This document shows positions 25,726 through 34,430 of a stretch of 49,071 bases of DNA, piece by piece. Each line of letters opens with the position of its first letter. Within the stretch, counting starts at the first letter, position 1. The notes beneath the pieces were generated by a model. The model was not told where the DNA came from. It saw only the letters and a program-made list of their open reading frames with translations, and made no database searches. The stretch spans positions 1-49,071 of the forward strand of contig JAQTTZ010000020.1 in the NCBI GenBank assembly GCA_028710485.1, written 5' to 3'. A program made the translations under genes and the position numbers. Source of the stretch: Bacteriovorax sp. Lineage in GTDB: Bacteria; Bdellovibrionota; Bacteriovoracia; Bacteriovoracales; Bacteriovoracaceae.

Positions 25726-26409
25726 ATGCAAAATAATCTGCCAATTAAAGAAAAAATTCTTCTCTTTTGGAGTGGAGGCAAAGATAGTGCGTTGGCGCTT
25801 CATTATCTAAAAAAAGATCCTCGTTTTGAGATTATTGGTTTAGTGACTACTTTTGACCGCGAAAAGAATACCGTTCGCTTTCATGGCATTCCCGATAGCT
25901 TGATTATTGATCAGGCAAAAATGCTCAAACTTCCTTTGCAAAGAATTTTTCTTCCAAGTAACTGCACCAACGAAGAATACACTGAACATGTGGGAAAAAT
26001 CCTCTCCATTTTTTCTAAACGTGGAATTCGCACTGTTGCCTTTGGAGATATCCACCAAGAAGAAATTAAAAAATTCCGAGAAGAAATGATTTCGAGTCTT
26101 GAAATGAAGGCCGTCTTTCCACTTTGGGGAAAAAAATCAACTGATGTGAGTAGAGAATTTTTAAACACTGGACACAAGGCGCTGGTGACTTCAATCATGA
26201 CTGATAAATTAGATAATACTTTTCTGGCCTGTGAATTTGATCAGGCTTATCTTGACCGACTGCCAGAAGATGTTGATCACGCTGGAGAAAATGGAGAATT
26301 TCACACTTTTGTTACCTACGGACCAAATTTTAAAATGCGTGTCGCTTTTTCAAAGGCCATTGCGACAACTGATGGTCCTTATCTCGTTAGCTCTGTAAAA
26401 GAACCTTAA
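25726..26409 (+). CDS. Dph6/MJ0570-type ATP pyrophosphatase
   Basis: A 227-aa member of the adenine-nucleotide alpha-hydrolase (PP-loop) family. The SGGKDS loop is at residues 16-21, followed by LVTTFDREKNTVRFHGIP, RTVAFGDIHQEEIKKFREEM and the C-terminal GENGEFHTFVTYGP that defines the diphthine-ammonia-ligase-like branch. Bacteria lack diphthamide, so the amidation target here is unknown; AMP-forming amide synthesis is the expected chemistry. Start at ATG 25726 with AGG upstream. It converges on the TraB-like lipoprotein with a 10-nt gap. Confidence 0.88.
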   Translation: MQNNLPIKEKILLFWSGGKDSALALHYLKKDPRFEIIGLVTTFDREKNTVRFHGIPDSLIIDQAKMLKLPLQRIFLPSNCTNEEYTEHVGKILSIFSKRGIRTVAFGDIHQEEIKKFREEMISSLEMKAVFPLWGKKSTDVSREFLNTGHKALVTSIMTDKLDNTFLACEFDQAYLDRLPEDVDHAGENGEFHTFVTYGPNFKMRVAFSKAIATTDGPYLVSSVKEP

Positions 26410-26419
26410 TCAATACTAT

Positions 26420-27373
26420 CTATTGCTGAATGCTCGTATCAGTCGATTCACCAAAGACTTTGCTTAGCATTGGTCGGTGTTTTATCAGATGAGCAGAGCC
26501 ATAAACCACTAAGACTCTTTTATGTTTATTTAATCTCGTTTCGATTTGTTTCGCTAAAAATTGCTCACGCAAAACATCTACCAGATGGGCCATCTTGTTT
26601 GCCCATTTTGGACTTCGGTCAATTTGCGGACTAATGGTATCATCAGAAATATCATAGAAATTAAAATCCCTACCCATTTTAGCTTTATATATTTTTTTGA
26701 ATTTAGCTTCACTCATTGCGGTTTTAGCACGAAATTTTCTTGAGGATCTAACCAGGACTTCAACTAGTTTTTTGTTCCAAGTGGCCGTGAGTTCAGGACT
26801 AGGCTTAATACCGGCGCGTTTCCATTGAGGAATATTTCTTAAAGCATAAAATGCAATCAACTCATCATCCGTGATAAATCTTTTCTTTAAAGTAGAATGA
26901 ATGGCCGCATCGCTTGGCTCTCCATAGCAGAATGGAATCTTTACCTTCAAGGCCTCGATAATTGCAAATGCATCCTCAGTACAGCTTTTAAAATTCATCT
27001 TCTGGCAATTATTAGCATATTTAATATCATCAGGATCAGAAACAATTGTAAAAGCACTTCCTTCTACAATTAAAAATTCTGGTTTAAATTCCTGAAATGC
27101 TTTTGTTATGGTCTGATGAGTTGCATTTCCGGCCCCATCAGTGTGCAAAGCAGCTACATATACCAGGTTTTTGTCACCATAGTTATAGCTTGCAATAAAA
27201 GGAGCTCTTAATTTTTCTTGATACTCCAGAGTCTGAGTATAATTTTGTATCAATGAAGAATCCAGATGCACATCTTCGTTAGTAGGTGTTTTATATTTTT
27301 GAAAATAAGCGCACCCACTAAGATTTATAGTTAAAAGCATTACTATAAAAAGCAAATATTTGTGTAATTGCAT
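26420..27373 (-). CDS. TraB/GumN-like lipoprotein
   Basis: A 317-aa lipoprotein: signal MQLHKYLLFIVMLLTINLSGC with lipobox LSGC (Cys21). The body has the ends of the TraB/ChaN/EreA-like fold: VYVAALHTDGAGNATHQTITKAF...FKPEFLIVEG near the N-terminus, and VLVVYGSAHLIKHRPML near the C-terminus, where the conserved Glu and His of the family lie. Members include GumN and erythromycin-esterase relatives; enzyme activity of this branch is unproven. AGGAG precedes ATG 27373. It diverges from the ene-reductase gene. Confidence 0.78.
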   Translation of the reverse strand: MQLHKYLLFIVMLLTINLSGCAYFQKYKTPTNEDVHLDSSLIQNYTQTLEYQEKLRAPFIASYNYGDKNLVYVAALHTDGAGNATHQTITKAFQEFKPEFLIVEGSAFTIVSDPDDIKYANNCQKMNFKSCTEDAFAIIEALKVKIPFCYGEPSDAAIHSTLKKRFITDDELIAFYALRNIPQWKRAGIKPSPELTATWNKKLVEVLVRSSRKFRAKTAMSEAKFKKIYKAKMGRDFNFYDISDDTISPQIDRSPKWANKMAHLVDVLREQFLAKQIETRLNKHKRVLVVYGSAHLIKHRPMLSKVFGESTDTSIQQ

Positions 27374-27474
27374 TAGAAACTCCTGCCACTCATTTATATA
27401 TATATTGAATCAATCCAATACAAGCTTGTCCAGATTTAATAAAAATATTAGTATCTCTTATGGAGTATAAAGCA

Positions 27475-28497
27475 ATGACATCAAAACTTTTCTCACCACT
27501 TAAAATTCGTGAAACACTCTTAAAAAATAGAATCATCGTTTCACCGATGTGCATGTACTCAGCGATTGAAGGCGTTGCCAATGACTGGCATCTGGTTCAC
27601 CTTGGCTCAAGGGCCGTGGGTGGAGCGGGATTAGTTATTGTGGAGGCCACTGGTGTTGTAATGGAAGGAAGGATTAGCTATGGCTGTCTGGCCTTAGAAA
27701 ACAATATTCAACGAGATGCTTTTAAAAAAATTACAGCGTTCATCAAGTCGCAAAATTCAATACCTGGAATCCAACTCGCTCACTCTGGAAGAAAAGGAGA
27801 AGGAGAATGGGATCTCTATGGCCCTAGTGCCCGGGCCTTTTCTGATCAATACAAAACACCACGCGCTCTTCTTACAAAAGAAGTTTATGCCATAGCGGAT
27901 AAATTTGTACATTCAGCGAAACTCGCTTTGGAAGCTGGTTTTGAAATCATTGAAGCGCATATGGCCCATGGTTATTTAATGCACCAATTTTTATCTCCAC
28001 TTTCTAATTTCAGAACAGATGAATTTGGTGGCACTCTTGAAAATAGAATGAGGCTTCCGCTTTTAGTCGCAAAGGCACTTCGGGATTTCTGGCCGATCAA
28101 TAAAGCAGTATTTGTTCGCATCTCAGCGACAGACTGGACTGATGGAGGCTGGGATTTGGATCAGAGTATAATCCTATGCCGTGAATTAAAAAAATTAGGA
28201 ATTGATTTTATTGATGTCTCTACAGGTGGCAATATTCCGAAAGCAAAAATTCCGATTGTTCCAGGCTATCAAGTCGAATTTGCCACTCGAATAAAAAATG
28301 AAGTCGACATTTTAACAGGCGCAGTTGGCATGATTACAAATGCAAAACAAGCAGAAGAAATTTTAGTCAAGGAAAAAGCTGATGCCGTTTTATTAGCACG
28401 TGAATTTTTACGTGAACCATACTGGCCGATAAAAGCCGCATTAGAGCTTGGAGAAAAACCGGATTTCGTTAAACAATACGAAAGAGCATACCTTTAA
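27475..28497 (+). CDS. Old yellow enzyme, YqjM-type NADPH:flavin ene-reductase
   Basis: A 340-aa FMN TIM-barrel oxidoreductase. ATG 27475 is preferred over ATG 27460 because GGAG sits 9 nt before it, and it places the redox-tuning cysteine of YqjM-like enzymes at C26 (IVSPMCMYSA). Other hallmarks are NDWHLVHLGSRAVGGAGLVI, GIQLAHSGRKGE, the substrate-binding HMAHGYLMHQFLSPLSNFRTDEFGG, and ADAVLLAREFLREPYWP. It reduces activated C=C bonds such as enones and quinones. Stop and next start overlap (TAATG), coupling it to the MFS gene. Confidence 0.93.
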   Translation: MTSKLFSPLKIRETLLKNRIIVSPMCMYSAIEGVANDWHLVHLGSRAVGGAGLVIVEATGVVMEGRISYGCLALENNIQRDAFKKITAFIKSQNSIPGIQLAHSGRKGEGEWDLYGPSARAFSDQYKTPRALLTKEVYAIADKFVHSAKLALEAGFEIIEAHMAHGYLMHQFLSPLSNFRTDEFGGTLENRMRLPLLVAKALRDFWPINKAVFVRISATDWTDGGWDLDQSIILCRELKKLGIDFIDVSTGGNIPKAKIPIVPGYQVEFATRIKNEVDILTGAVGMITNAKQAEEILVKEKADAVLLAREFLREPYWPIKAALELGEKPDFVKQYERAYL

Positions 28498-29741
28498 TGC
28501 TAAAAATATTCGACACTCTACCTGCTCTAAAACATAAAAATTATAAAATCTACCTGAGCGGGCAATTTGTTTCTTTGATTGGAACCTGGATGCAGCAGCT
28601 AGCAATGAGCTGGATGATTTATAGATTAACCAATTCTGCTTTTTGGTTGGGAGTTTCAGGATTCGCTTCTCAAATTCCTCTGTTTCTCTTTGGATTATTT
28701 GCAGGAGTTATTGTTGATCACGTCGATCGTCATAAACTTCTTATTTGGACTCAATCACTTTCCGCTCTACAAGCTTTTATTCTGGCAGCACTAACTTTTT
28801 CAGGAAAAATAAATCTTACAGAATTAATCATGTTAAATTTCACTTTGGGCCTGATTAATTGTTTTGATATAACCGGACGTCAATCTTTCGTCGTCCAGAT
28901 GATAAAAAAACATGAAGATCTCCCCAACGCAATTGCTTTGAATTCATCCATTGTTAATATGACCAGGCTAATTGGACCTGCCATCGCTGGTGCCAGTATC
29001 GCATTGGTTGGTGAGGGAATGTGCTTTCTCATAAATGGTGTAAGCTATATAGCTGTTTTAATCGCACTTTTTTTTATAAAAGTTGAGAAAGTAAAAAATA
29101 AAAAATTTAGGATCAACAAAATTTTTGAAAATATCTCTATCGGTTACCATTCTACATTTGATAATTCTTCAATGAGTTTCGTAATTTTGTTTGTGGCATT
29201 CATTAGTTTTTTTGCCACACCTTACCTCAACCTACTTCCTGCGCTGGCCGCAACTCTCTCTGGCAGTGGGGCCCACACTTTAGGCCTGTTGTCAGCAAGT
29301 ACCGGCCTTGGTTCTTTAGTGGGCGCTCTCTATCTTGCATATAGAAAGGGTCCACCAGATTTAGGAGGTATTATTGCTTTTGGGGGATTAAATTTAGCCG
29401 TTTTTCTCGTTGTGCTTTCAAGGGTTCAATTTCTACCCTATATTTTGATCGCAACCTTTATGGCCGGACTTGGAATGATGCTACAGTTGAGTTCAACCAA
29501 TACCGTTATTCAAATTCTAGTAGAAGACGATAAACGCGGACGAGTAATGAGTTTTTTAACTCTGGCCCTTTTTGGAACAGCACCTTTTGGAAGTTTATTA
29601 ATGGGATATATGGCAGAACACTTAGGCCTTCATATGACTTTTCTAATAAATGGTCTTATTTCTGTAGTTGGTGCTTATTTCTTTGTCAGTAAAGCTTCTT
29701 CCATCAACGCTCAGATTATTGAGCATGTTCAAATTCGTTGA
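28497..29741 (+). CDS. MFS efflux transporter (EntS/MFS_3-like)
   Basis: A 414-aa, 12-TM major-facilitator protein. The N-terminus (KHKNYKIYLSGQFVSLIGTWMQQLAMSWMIYRLT) and the DHVDRHKLL A-loop are typical of the enterobactin-exporter-like MFS_3 group. Translation is coupled to the ene-reductase (one-base overlap), suggesting that it exports compounds related to those the reductase handles. The substrate is not predictable. The 134 bp after the stop contain no gene or clear terminator. Confidence 0.9.
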   Translation: MLKIFDTLPALKHKNYKIYLSGQFVSLIGTWMQQLAMSWMIYRLTNSAFWLGVSGFASQIPLFLFGLFAGVIVDHVDRHKLLIWTQSLSALQAFILAALTFSGKINLTELIMLNFTLGLINCFDITGRQSFVVQMIKKHEDLPNAIALNSSIVNMTRLIGPAIAGASIALVGEGMCFLINGVSYIAVLIALFFIKVEKVKNKKFRINKIFENISIGYHSTFDNSSMSFVILFVAFISFFATPYLNLLPALAATLSGSGAHTLGLLSASTGLGSLVGALYLAYRKGPPDLGGIIAFGGLNLAVFLVVLSRVQFLPYILIATFMAGLGMMLQLSSTNTVIQILVEDDKRGRVMSFLTLALFGTAPFGSLLMGYMAEHLGLHMTFLINGLISVVGAYFFVSKASSINAQIIEHVQIR

Positions 29742-29875
29742 TTGGCCAGTTAACTAGTAATCATCCACTACAATGCATCGGCAGCAATTCACACATCCTC
29801 AAATCTTTGTCGTTACTTGATGGCAACATTTACGTTAAAACGCGGTCTGCTAGCTTTAGAAGTCCTTTAAACACA

Positions 29876-30676
29876 TTATATTTTATCTACCATGTAAACA
29901 GCATGGCCAAAGTAGATCTCACGTTCATTCAAGGGAAGAGTTGAAATGCGTAGAATTTCTTCGGCGACATCTTCTCGTGAAATAAACTTATCCGCAGTTT
30001 TTAAATTAAAATCAGGTTTATTGAAAATAGCGTGATCAAAAGTATACATGAAGTTACGTTTAGCTTTTTCATTTGTAAGAGCATCTGGTCTGAAAATTAC
30101 AAATTTTAGGCCATCTTTTTTTGATTTGGCCAATAAATTCTCACTTTCTGTTACGTCCTTGAATACAGGATAGAGAATTGGGAGTAATATATTTTTATAC
30201 CAAGGATAGTGTGCAGGAAGCTTTGTGCTGCTTTCACCTGGTACCCCCTCACTTCCAACAGAACCATGATAGTAAAATTCAACATAACGACTTTTTCTCA
30301 TCCCCTCAACAATCGCAGAAATTGTTGTAGTATATAGCTTTATCTTACGATTAAAGAGAGTATCTCTAGTCGGACCAATAAAAGAAAAGATTGAATCAAT
30401 ATCTGGGTAGTCTGTTAAAATTTTAATATATGTTTCTGCAGTCTGAATATTATAAGAGAGTACTTGCAATTTTCCACTAATCACATTCGCACCACTCAGT
30501 TCTTTTTTAGGAGTTAAAGTTGTTAGCGCCAGTATTGATTCAAGTCTAACAGCGGCAGATTGATATTCGTTTCCACGGCAAACAGCAGTTACATTATTGC
30601 CGGCATTAAGTGCGTTCTTGATAAAATACCTAGCGCCGCGTGATGCTCCACCAATGACTAAAATATGTTTATTCAT
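29876..30676 (-). CDS. NAD(P)-binding SDR-like oxidoreductase
   Basis: A 266-aa Rossmann protein beginning with the dinucleotide loop ILVIGGASRGARYFIKNALNAGNNVTAVCRG. Further elements are IDSIFSFIGPTRDTLFN and the VEFYYHGSVGSEG strand, consistent with atypical NAD(P)H-binding SDRs. The classical YxxxK is not clear, so it may act on unusual substrates or in redox sensing. It lies 17 nt downstream of the TetR-type gene on the same strand and is likely in its operon. Confidence 0.82.
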   Translation of the reverse strand: MNKHILVIGGASRGARYFIKNALNAGNNVTAVCRGNEYQSAAVRLESILALTTLTPKKELSGANVISGKLQVLSYNIQTAETYIKILTDYPDIDSIFSFIGPTRDTLFNRKIKLYTTTISAIVEGMRKSRYVEFYYHGSVGSEGVPGESSTKLPAHYPWYKNILLPILYPVFKDVTESENLLAKSKKDGLKFVIFRPDALTNEKAKRNFMYTFDHAIFNKPDFNLKTADKFISREDVAEEILRISTLPLNEREIYFGHAVYMVDKI

Positions 30677-30693
30677 AAAAATTCTGTGTTTAA

Positions 30694-31287
30694 TTATTTT
30701 GTCTTTAATATATTCCTAGTAATTTTTATAATTTGATTTTCTAAATCATCAAGCTCAAGACTAAATTCTTCTAGTGCTGCGTTTATTTGACCATCAAGAA
30801 TAAGCATGACCAAACCATGCACTACTGACCACGCATAAATTGATTTGCATGCATTGATTTTATTTTTTTTGCCCATAATATCGAGTAACGCATGAAAAGA
30901 GCCCTGGCATGCAGTATGAAGATCAGTGTTCAGTTCTTTACCGAAGTCAACAGCAAACATAACTCTATAATATCCAGGATGTGACAATGCGAATTGAATA
31001 TAGGCGCGCCCCATATCTCCAAGTGGATCTTTAGATATCTTTAACCTTTCTAAAAAAAACGTATTCATCTTTTGATATCCGCGAAGAGCAATTGCCTCAA
31101 GTAGGGCATTCTTATTTTTAAAGTGTCGATATGCGGCAGCATGACTTACGCCTAAATTAGATGCCAACTCTCTTAAAGCAAATTCAGTGCTTTTATTATT
31201 ACTAATATACTCCACCGCAATTTCGATTAAAGAATTAGCAAGATCTCCGTGAGTTTGCTGTTGCTTTGGTTTTTTTGTATACTTCAT
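30694..31287 (-). CDS. TetR/AcrR-family repressor
   Basis: A 197-aa regulator from ATG 31287 (ATG 31293 and an upstream GTG-type start are also in frame). The helix-turn-helix is ALRELASNLGVSHAAAYRHFKNKNALLEAIA, close to the TetR consensus. The C-terminal WHG-type ligand domain begins at MGRAYIQFALSHPGYYRVMF. Its start region lies inside a 40-bp palindrome shared with the divergent NQO-like gene, which strongly suggests autoregulation and control of both units. An electrophile or quinone ligand is inferred from the neighbours. Confidence 0.92.
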   Translation of the reverse strand: MKYTKKPKQQQTHGDLANSLIEIAVEYISNNKSTEFALRELASNLGVSHAAAYRHFKNKNALLEAIALRGYQKMNTFFLERLKISKDPLGDMGRAYIQFALSHPGYYRVMFAVDFGKELNTDLHTACQGSFHALLDIMGKKNKINACKSIYAWSVVHGLVMLILDGQINAALEEFSLELDDLENQIIKITRNILKTK

Positions 31288-31292
31288 GATCA

Positions 31293-31332
31293 TGTTGACA
31301 ATGGTAACCACTGCATGTTACCGATGTCAACA
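31293..31332. promoter_or_regulatory. Palindromic operator between TetR and NQO-like genes
   Basis: TGTTGACAATGGTAAC (31293-31308) and GTTACCGATGTCAACA (31317-31332) form 16-bp arms with 14 matches around an 8-bp spacer. Each arm includes a TTGACA-like -35 on the strand leading into one of the divergent genes. The location against the repressor start is as expected for a TetR operator. Confidence 0.8.
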
Positions 31333-31356
31333 TTAATAATTCAATTTAGGAGCTTT

Positions 31357-31911
31357 ATGAGAAACATATTACTGATTCAAGGACATCCAAATAATAAATC
31401 ATTTTGTTTTGCTCTAGCAGACAAATACATTGAGAATGCTAAAAAACAAGGGGATGCTGTAGACTTAGTAAATTTAGTTGATTTAAAATTTGACCCAATT
31501 CTTCGAGGTGATTTTAATGATATGCAACCTCTCGAGCCTGACTTGATTGAATTGCAAAAAAAGATTTTATGGGCCAATCATGTAGTATGGATTTACCCTC
31601 TATGGTGGGGTAGCTTACCTGCATTATTAAAAGGATTTATTGATCGAGTTTTTTTACCAGGTTATGCTTTTAAATATAAACCTGGCCTAGGAATGCCTAA
31701 AAAACTTTTAATTGGTAGAACTAGTGAAATTATTTCCACACTCGACACTCCAGTGTGGTTGTATAAATGGTTATTGGGAGCTCCAGGTCTAAAAATTATG
31801 AAAGCGGGTATACTTGGATTTTGTGGTTTCAAAGTTACAAAGACAATGTTGCTAGGACCAATCAAAGGTTCGTCCGAAGAACAAAGAAAAAAATGGTTAG
31901 ACCAGCTGTAA
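31357..31911 (+). CDS. NAD(P)H quinone reductase, flavodoxin fold (KefF/NQO-like)
   Basis: A 184-aa protein starting at ATG 31357 with AGGAG upstream; the longer open frame is non-coding. It begins with ILLIQGHPNNKSFCFALADKY (FMN phosphate loop), has LDLKFDP-type and HVVWIYPLWWGSLPALLKGFIDRVFLPGYAFKY (FMN/quinone site), all typical of the NQO1/KefF/MdaB family. It is divergent from the TetR gene, across the operator. Two-electron quinone reduction is the expected role. Confidence 0.9.
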   Translation: MRNILLIQGHPNNKSFCFALADKYIENAKKQGDAVDLVNLVDLKFDPILRGDFNDMQPLEPDLIELQKKILWANHVVWIYPLWWGSLPALLKGFIDRVFLPGYAFKYKPGLGMPKKLLIGRTSEIISTLDTPVWLYKWLLGAPGLKIMKAGILGFCGFKVTKTMLLGPIKGSSEEQRKKWLDQL

Positions 31912-31945
31912 AATGAAATAAATGCTTACGCCCCACGAACTTGAT

Positions 31946-32398
31946 TTAAGACAGAAGTTTATTGAGCGAATTAGCAAATTGCTGAACATCCTTGGGTCCA
32001 AAAATCGAAGGACCACCGGTAATTGAACCGCCATCTCGAAGCTCTTTCATAAAATCTCGCATCGATAAAATTTCGCCAATATTTTCTTCGGTGTAAATTT
32101 CACCTCGTGGATTAATAGCGATGGCCAGTTTTTCTACAATTTTTGCGGCCAGTGGGATATCGGCGGTGATCACTAGATCATGAATTTCAACATGATCAAT
32201 AATATACTGATCGGCCACATCAGATCCTTTGTTTACGATAATGAGTCGAATGAGGTCGCTATGAGGAATGGTTTGATAGGCATTGGCCACTAACATCAGA
32301 GCTATATTAAGGCGAAACGAAGCCTTAAAAACGATCTCCTTAACGGCCTTAGGACATGCATCTGCATCGATCCAAATTTTACTGGGTTTCTGTTTCAT
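31946..32398 (-). CDS. YaiI/YqxD-family protein (DUF188)
   Basis: A 150-aa PIN-like protein. Family motifs: IWIDADACPKAVKEIV with paired acidic residues near the N-terminus, GSDVADQYI, DLVITADIPLA and NPRGEIYTEENI, and the C-terminal GGPSIFGPKDVQQFANSL. Function is uncertain; the PIN-like acidic cluster suggests an RNase. GAGG precedes ATG 32398. No partner genes. Confidence 0.92.
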   Translation of the reverse strand: MKQKPSKIWIDADACPKAVKEIVFKASFRLNIALMLVANAYQTIPHSDLIRLIIVNKGSDVADQYIIDHVEIHDLVITADIPLAAKIVEKLAIAINPRGEIYTEENIGEILSMRDFMKELRDGGSITGGPSIFGPKDVQQFANSLNKLLS

Positions 32399-32471
32399 TA
32401 AGCCTCACCAAATTCATTCTTAAGATATTCTTAATATCATTCCATAACCGCATGCATTCTGTATGTAAAAA

Positions 32472-34430
32472 TTATTCGTGTCTTAAGGCATCTATCGGAT
32501 TTAAAAGAGAAGCTTTTCTCGCTGGATAAATTCCAAAAACAATTCCGATAGAGGCTGAAAAGAAAAAGGATAAAATAACAGACGAAGGTGAAATTGAAGT
32601 ACTCCATCCTGAAAAAGAATTAATTCCGATAGTAATCAACCAACCCAAAATAATGCCAATAAGACCACCAACTGCGCTTACAACAACTGATTCTGCCAAA
32701 AATTGTGCTAATATATCCCAGCGTCTTGCTCCAATCGCTTTTCTTAAACCTATCTCGCGTGTTCGTTCAGTAACTGAAACAAGCATAATATTCATAATCC
32801 CAATTCCACCAACGACAAGCGAAATTGCGGCAATAGAAGAAAGTAACACCGACATAGTTTCTGAACTCTGTTGAACCGCTGCTTGAATATCTGCCATATT
32901 TCTAATTTCAAATGCGCCTTGTTTTAGTGCTGGGGCAACCCTATGACGAGTATTCATCATCTCAATAATTTTATCTTGTGCCAGATCCATTTTATTGGGA
33001 TCAGTTATTTCGAGATCAATAGAATCTACATATTCTTTTCCAAGCAATCTGTGCATTGCCGTTAAAACCGGAATAATCACGACATCATCCTGATCACTAA
33101 AACCTGTGGCGCCCTTCTCTGGAAGAATTCCGATGATTTGAAAATTTACTCGGTTTATTTTTATCATTTCACCAAGAGGATTCTTTTTTCCAAAAATTTC
33201 ACGCACCACCGTCATTCCAATCACTGCGACTCGCGCTCGTTTTTGATTATCTATCTCAGTAAAAAATCTACCGATCGTAGGAGTAGCAGCGTGAATAGGT
33301 GCATATTCCGCACTTCCACCAAGTATTCGAGTGCTCCAATTTTTATTTTGAAAAGCGACTTGTCCACGTCCATTTACATTGGGAGAGACGTACTTAATAA
33401 AATCAAGTTGCCCTTTTATGTATTGAGCATCATCTACACTTAAGCGCGTAGTTGTTCCCGATTCCTGGGAAACTCCACCCACTCGCACTGCCCCTGGTCT
33501 GAGAATAAGTAGATTAGATCCCAATGAAGACAATTGACTCTCAATCGCCTTTTGAGCTCCTCTACCGATAGCAAGCATGGCAATTACGGCAGCAACCCCA
33601 ATTAAAATTCCCAGCATCGATAAACCAGTACGCACTTTATTGGCGGCCAGTGTTCTAAAACCAAGTTTTAAATACTCGTATGCTTCAAGAAATATATTTA
33701 ATTTTTTATGTGATTTTCGATCTTCATCAATTTTTTTTTCTGATAATTTTTCAGGCAAAGGTGTTAGGCGTTCATCAGACTGTATGGCCCCATCTCGCAT
33801 GCGGATAAGACGTTTGGCCTGAAGTCCTACCTCTTCTTCGTGAGTAACAATGACAACGGTAATCCCCTGCTCATTCAATTCTTTTAAAATGGAAAGGATT
33901 TCTTTTTCACTTACAGAATCTAAATTTCCAGTTGGTTCATCGGCAAAAATAATGAGAGGTTTATTAATCAATGAACGAGCAATGGCCACGCGCTGTTGCT
34001 GTCCTCCCGAGAGCTCATTGGGTTTATGAAAACTTCGCTGTCCTATCCCGGTTCGCTCAAGCAGACTTGCACCATATTCTCTCCCACCAGGAATTCGTGA
34101 GTATAAAAGAGGAAGGGTGACATTTTCCAGAGCACTCATTCTAGGTAGAAGATTGAATTGTTGAAAAATAAATCCGATCGTTTCTCGCCTTAAAATAGCG
34201 AGATCATCTTCTGATAAATGAGAGACTTCGCGCTCATTAATTTTATATGAACCATCACTAGGAACATCTAATAAACCTAGAATATGCATGAGTGTTGATT
34301 TACCAGACCCAGAAGGCCCCATGATCGCTATATAATCCCCATCTTCTATCGTTAGGCTTACATCGCGAAGAGCATAGACGATATTATCGCCCATCTTATA
34401 ACTCTTATTGATATTAGCTAAATTTAACAT
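32472..34430 (-). CDS. macB: MacB-type ABC transporter, ATPase fused to permease
   Basis: A 652-aa fusion. ATPase (1-230): Walker A GPSGSGKST (38-46), Q-loop FIFQQFN, signature LSGGQQQR, Walker B LIIFADEPTG. Then a charged linker with a run of AAA codons, TM1 at about 262-290, a periplasmic MacB_PCD domain (VGGVSQESGTTTRLSVDDA..., GRFFTEID, QIIGILPEKG) and three C-terminal TMs ending in FGIYPARKASLLNPIDALRHE. It drives efflux of macrolides, peptides or lipids through MacA-TolC. TAA of macA directly abuts its ATG. Confidence 0.95.
   Translation of the reverse strand: MLNLANINKSYKMGDNIVYALRDVSLTIEDGDYIAIMGPSGSGKSTLMHILGLLDVPSDGSYKINEREVSHLSEDDLAILRRETIGFIFQQFNLLPRMSALENVTLPLLYSRIPGGREYGASLLERTGIGQRSFHKPNELSGGQQQRVAIARSLINKPLIIFADEPTGNLDSVSEKEILSILKELNEQGITVVIVTHEEEVGLQAKRLIRMRDGAIQSDERLTPLPEKLSEKKIDEDRKSHKKLNIFLEAYEYLKLGFRTLAANKVRTGLSMLGILIGVAAVIAMLAIGRGAQKAIESQLSSLGSNLLILRPGAVRVGGVSQESGTTTRLSVDDAQYIKGQLDFIKYVSPNVNGRGQVAFQNKNWSTRILGGSAEYAPIHAATPTIGRFFTEIDNQKRARVAVIGMTVVREIFGKKNPLGEMIKINRVNFQIIGILPEKGATGFSDQDDVVIIPVLTAMHRLLGKEYVDSIDLEITDPNKMDLAQDKIIEMMNTRHRVAPALKQGAFEIRNMADIQAAVQQSSETMSVLLSSIAAISLVVGGIGIMNIMLVSVTERTREIGLRKAIGARRWDILAQFLAESVVVSAVGGLIGIILGWLITIGINSFSGWSTSISPSSVILSFFFSASIGIVFGIYPARKASLLNPIDALRHE

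Noticed and set aside
29742-29944. 68-codon open frame after the MFS gene
   Set aside because: Overlaps the MFS stop and runs into the convergent SDR gene; no ribosome site and no recognisable sequence.
31249-31356. N-terminal extension of the NQO-like protein
   Set aside because: Would run through the operator and into the TetR gene; AGGAG and the flavodoxin start both point to ATG 31357.
33731-33739. Run of nine T in macB as a phase-variation site
   Set aside because: AAA-Lys runs are common in AT-rich genes and this one is in a charged linker; less striking than the G8 tract.
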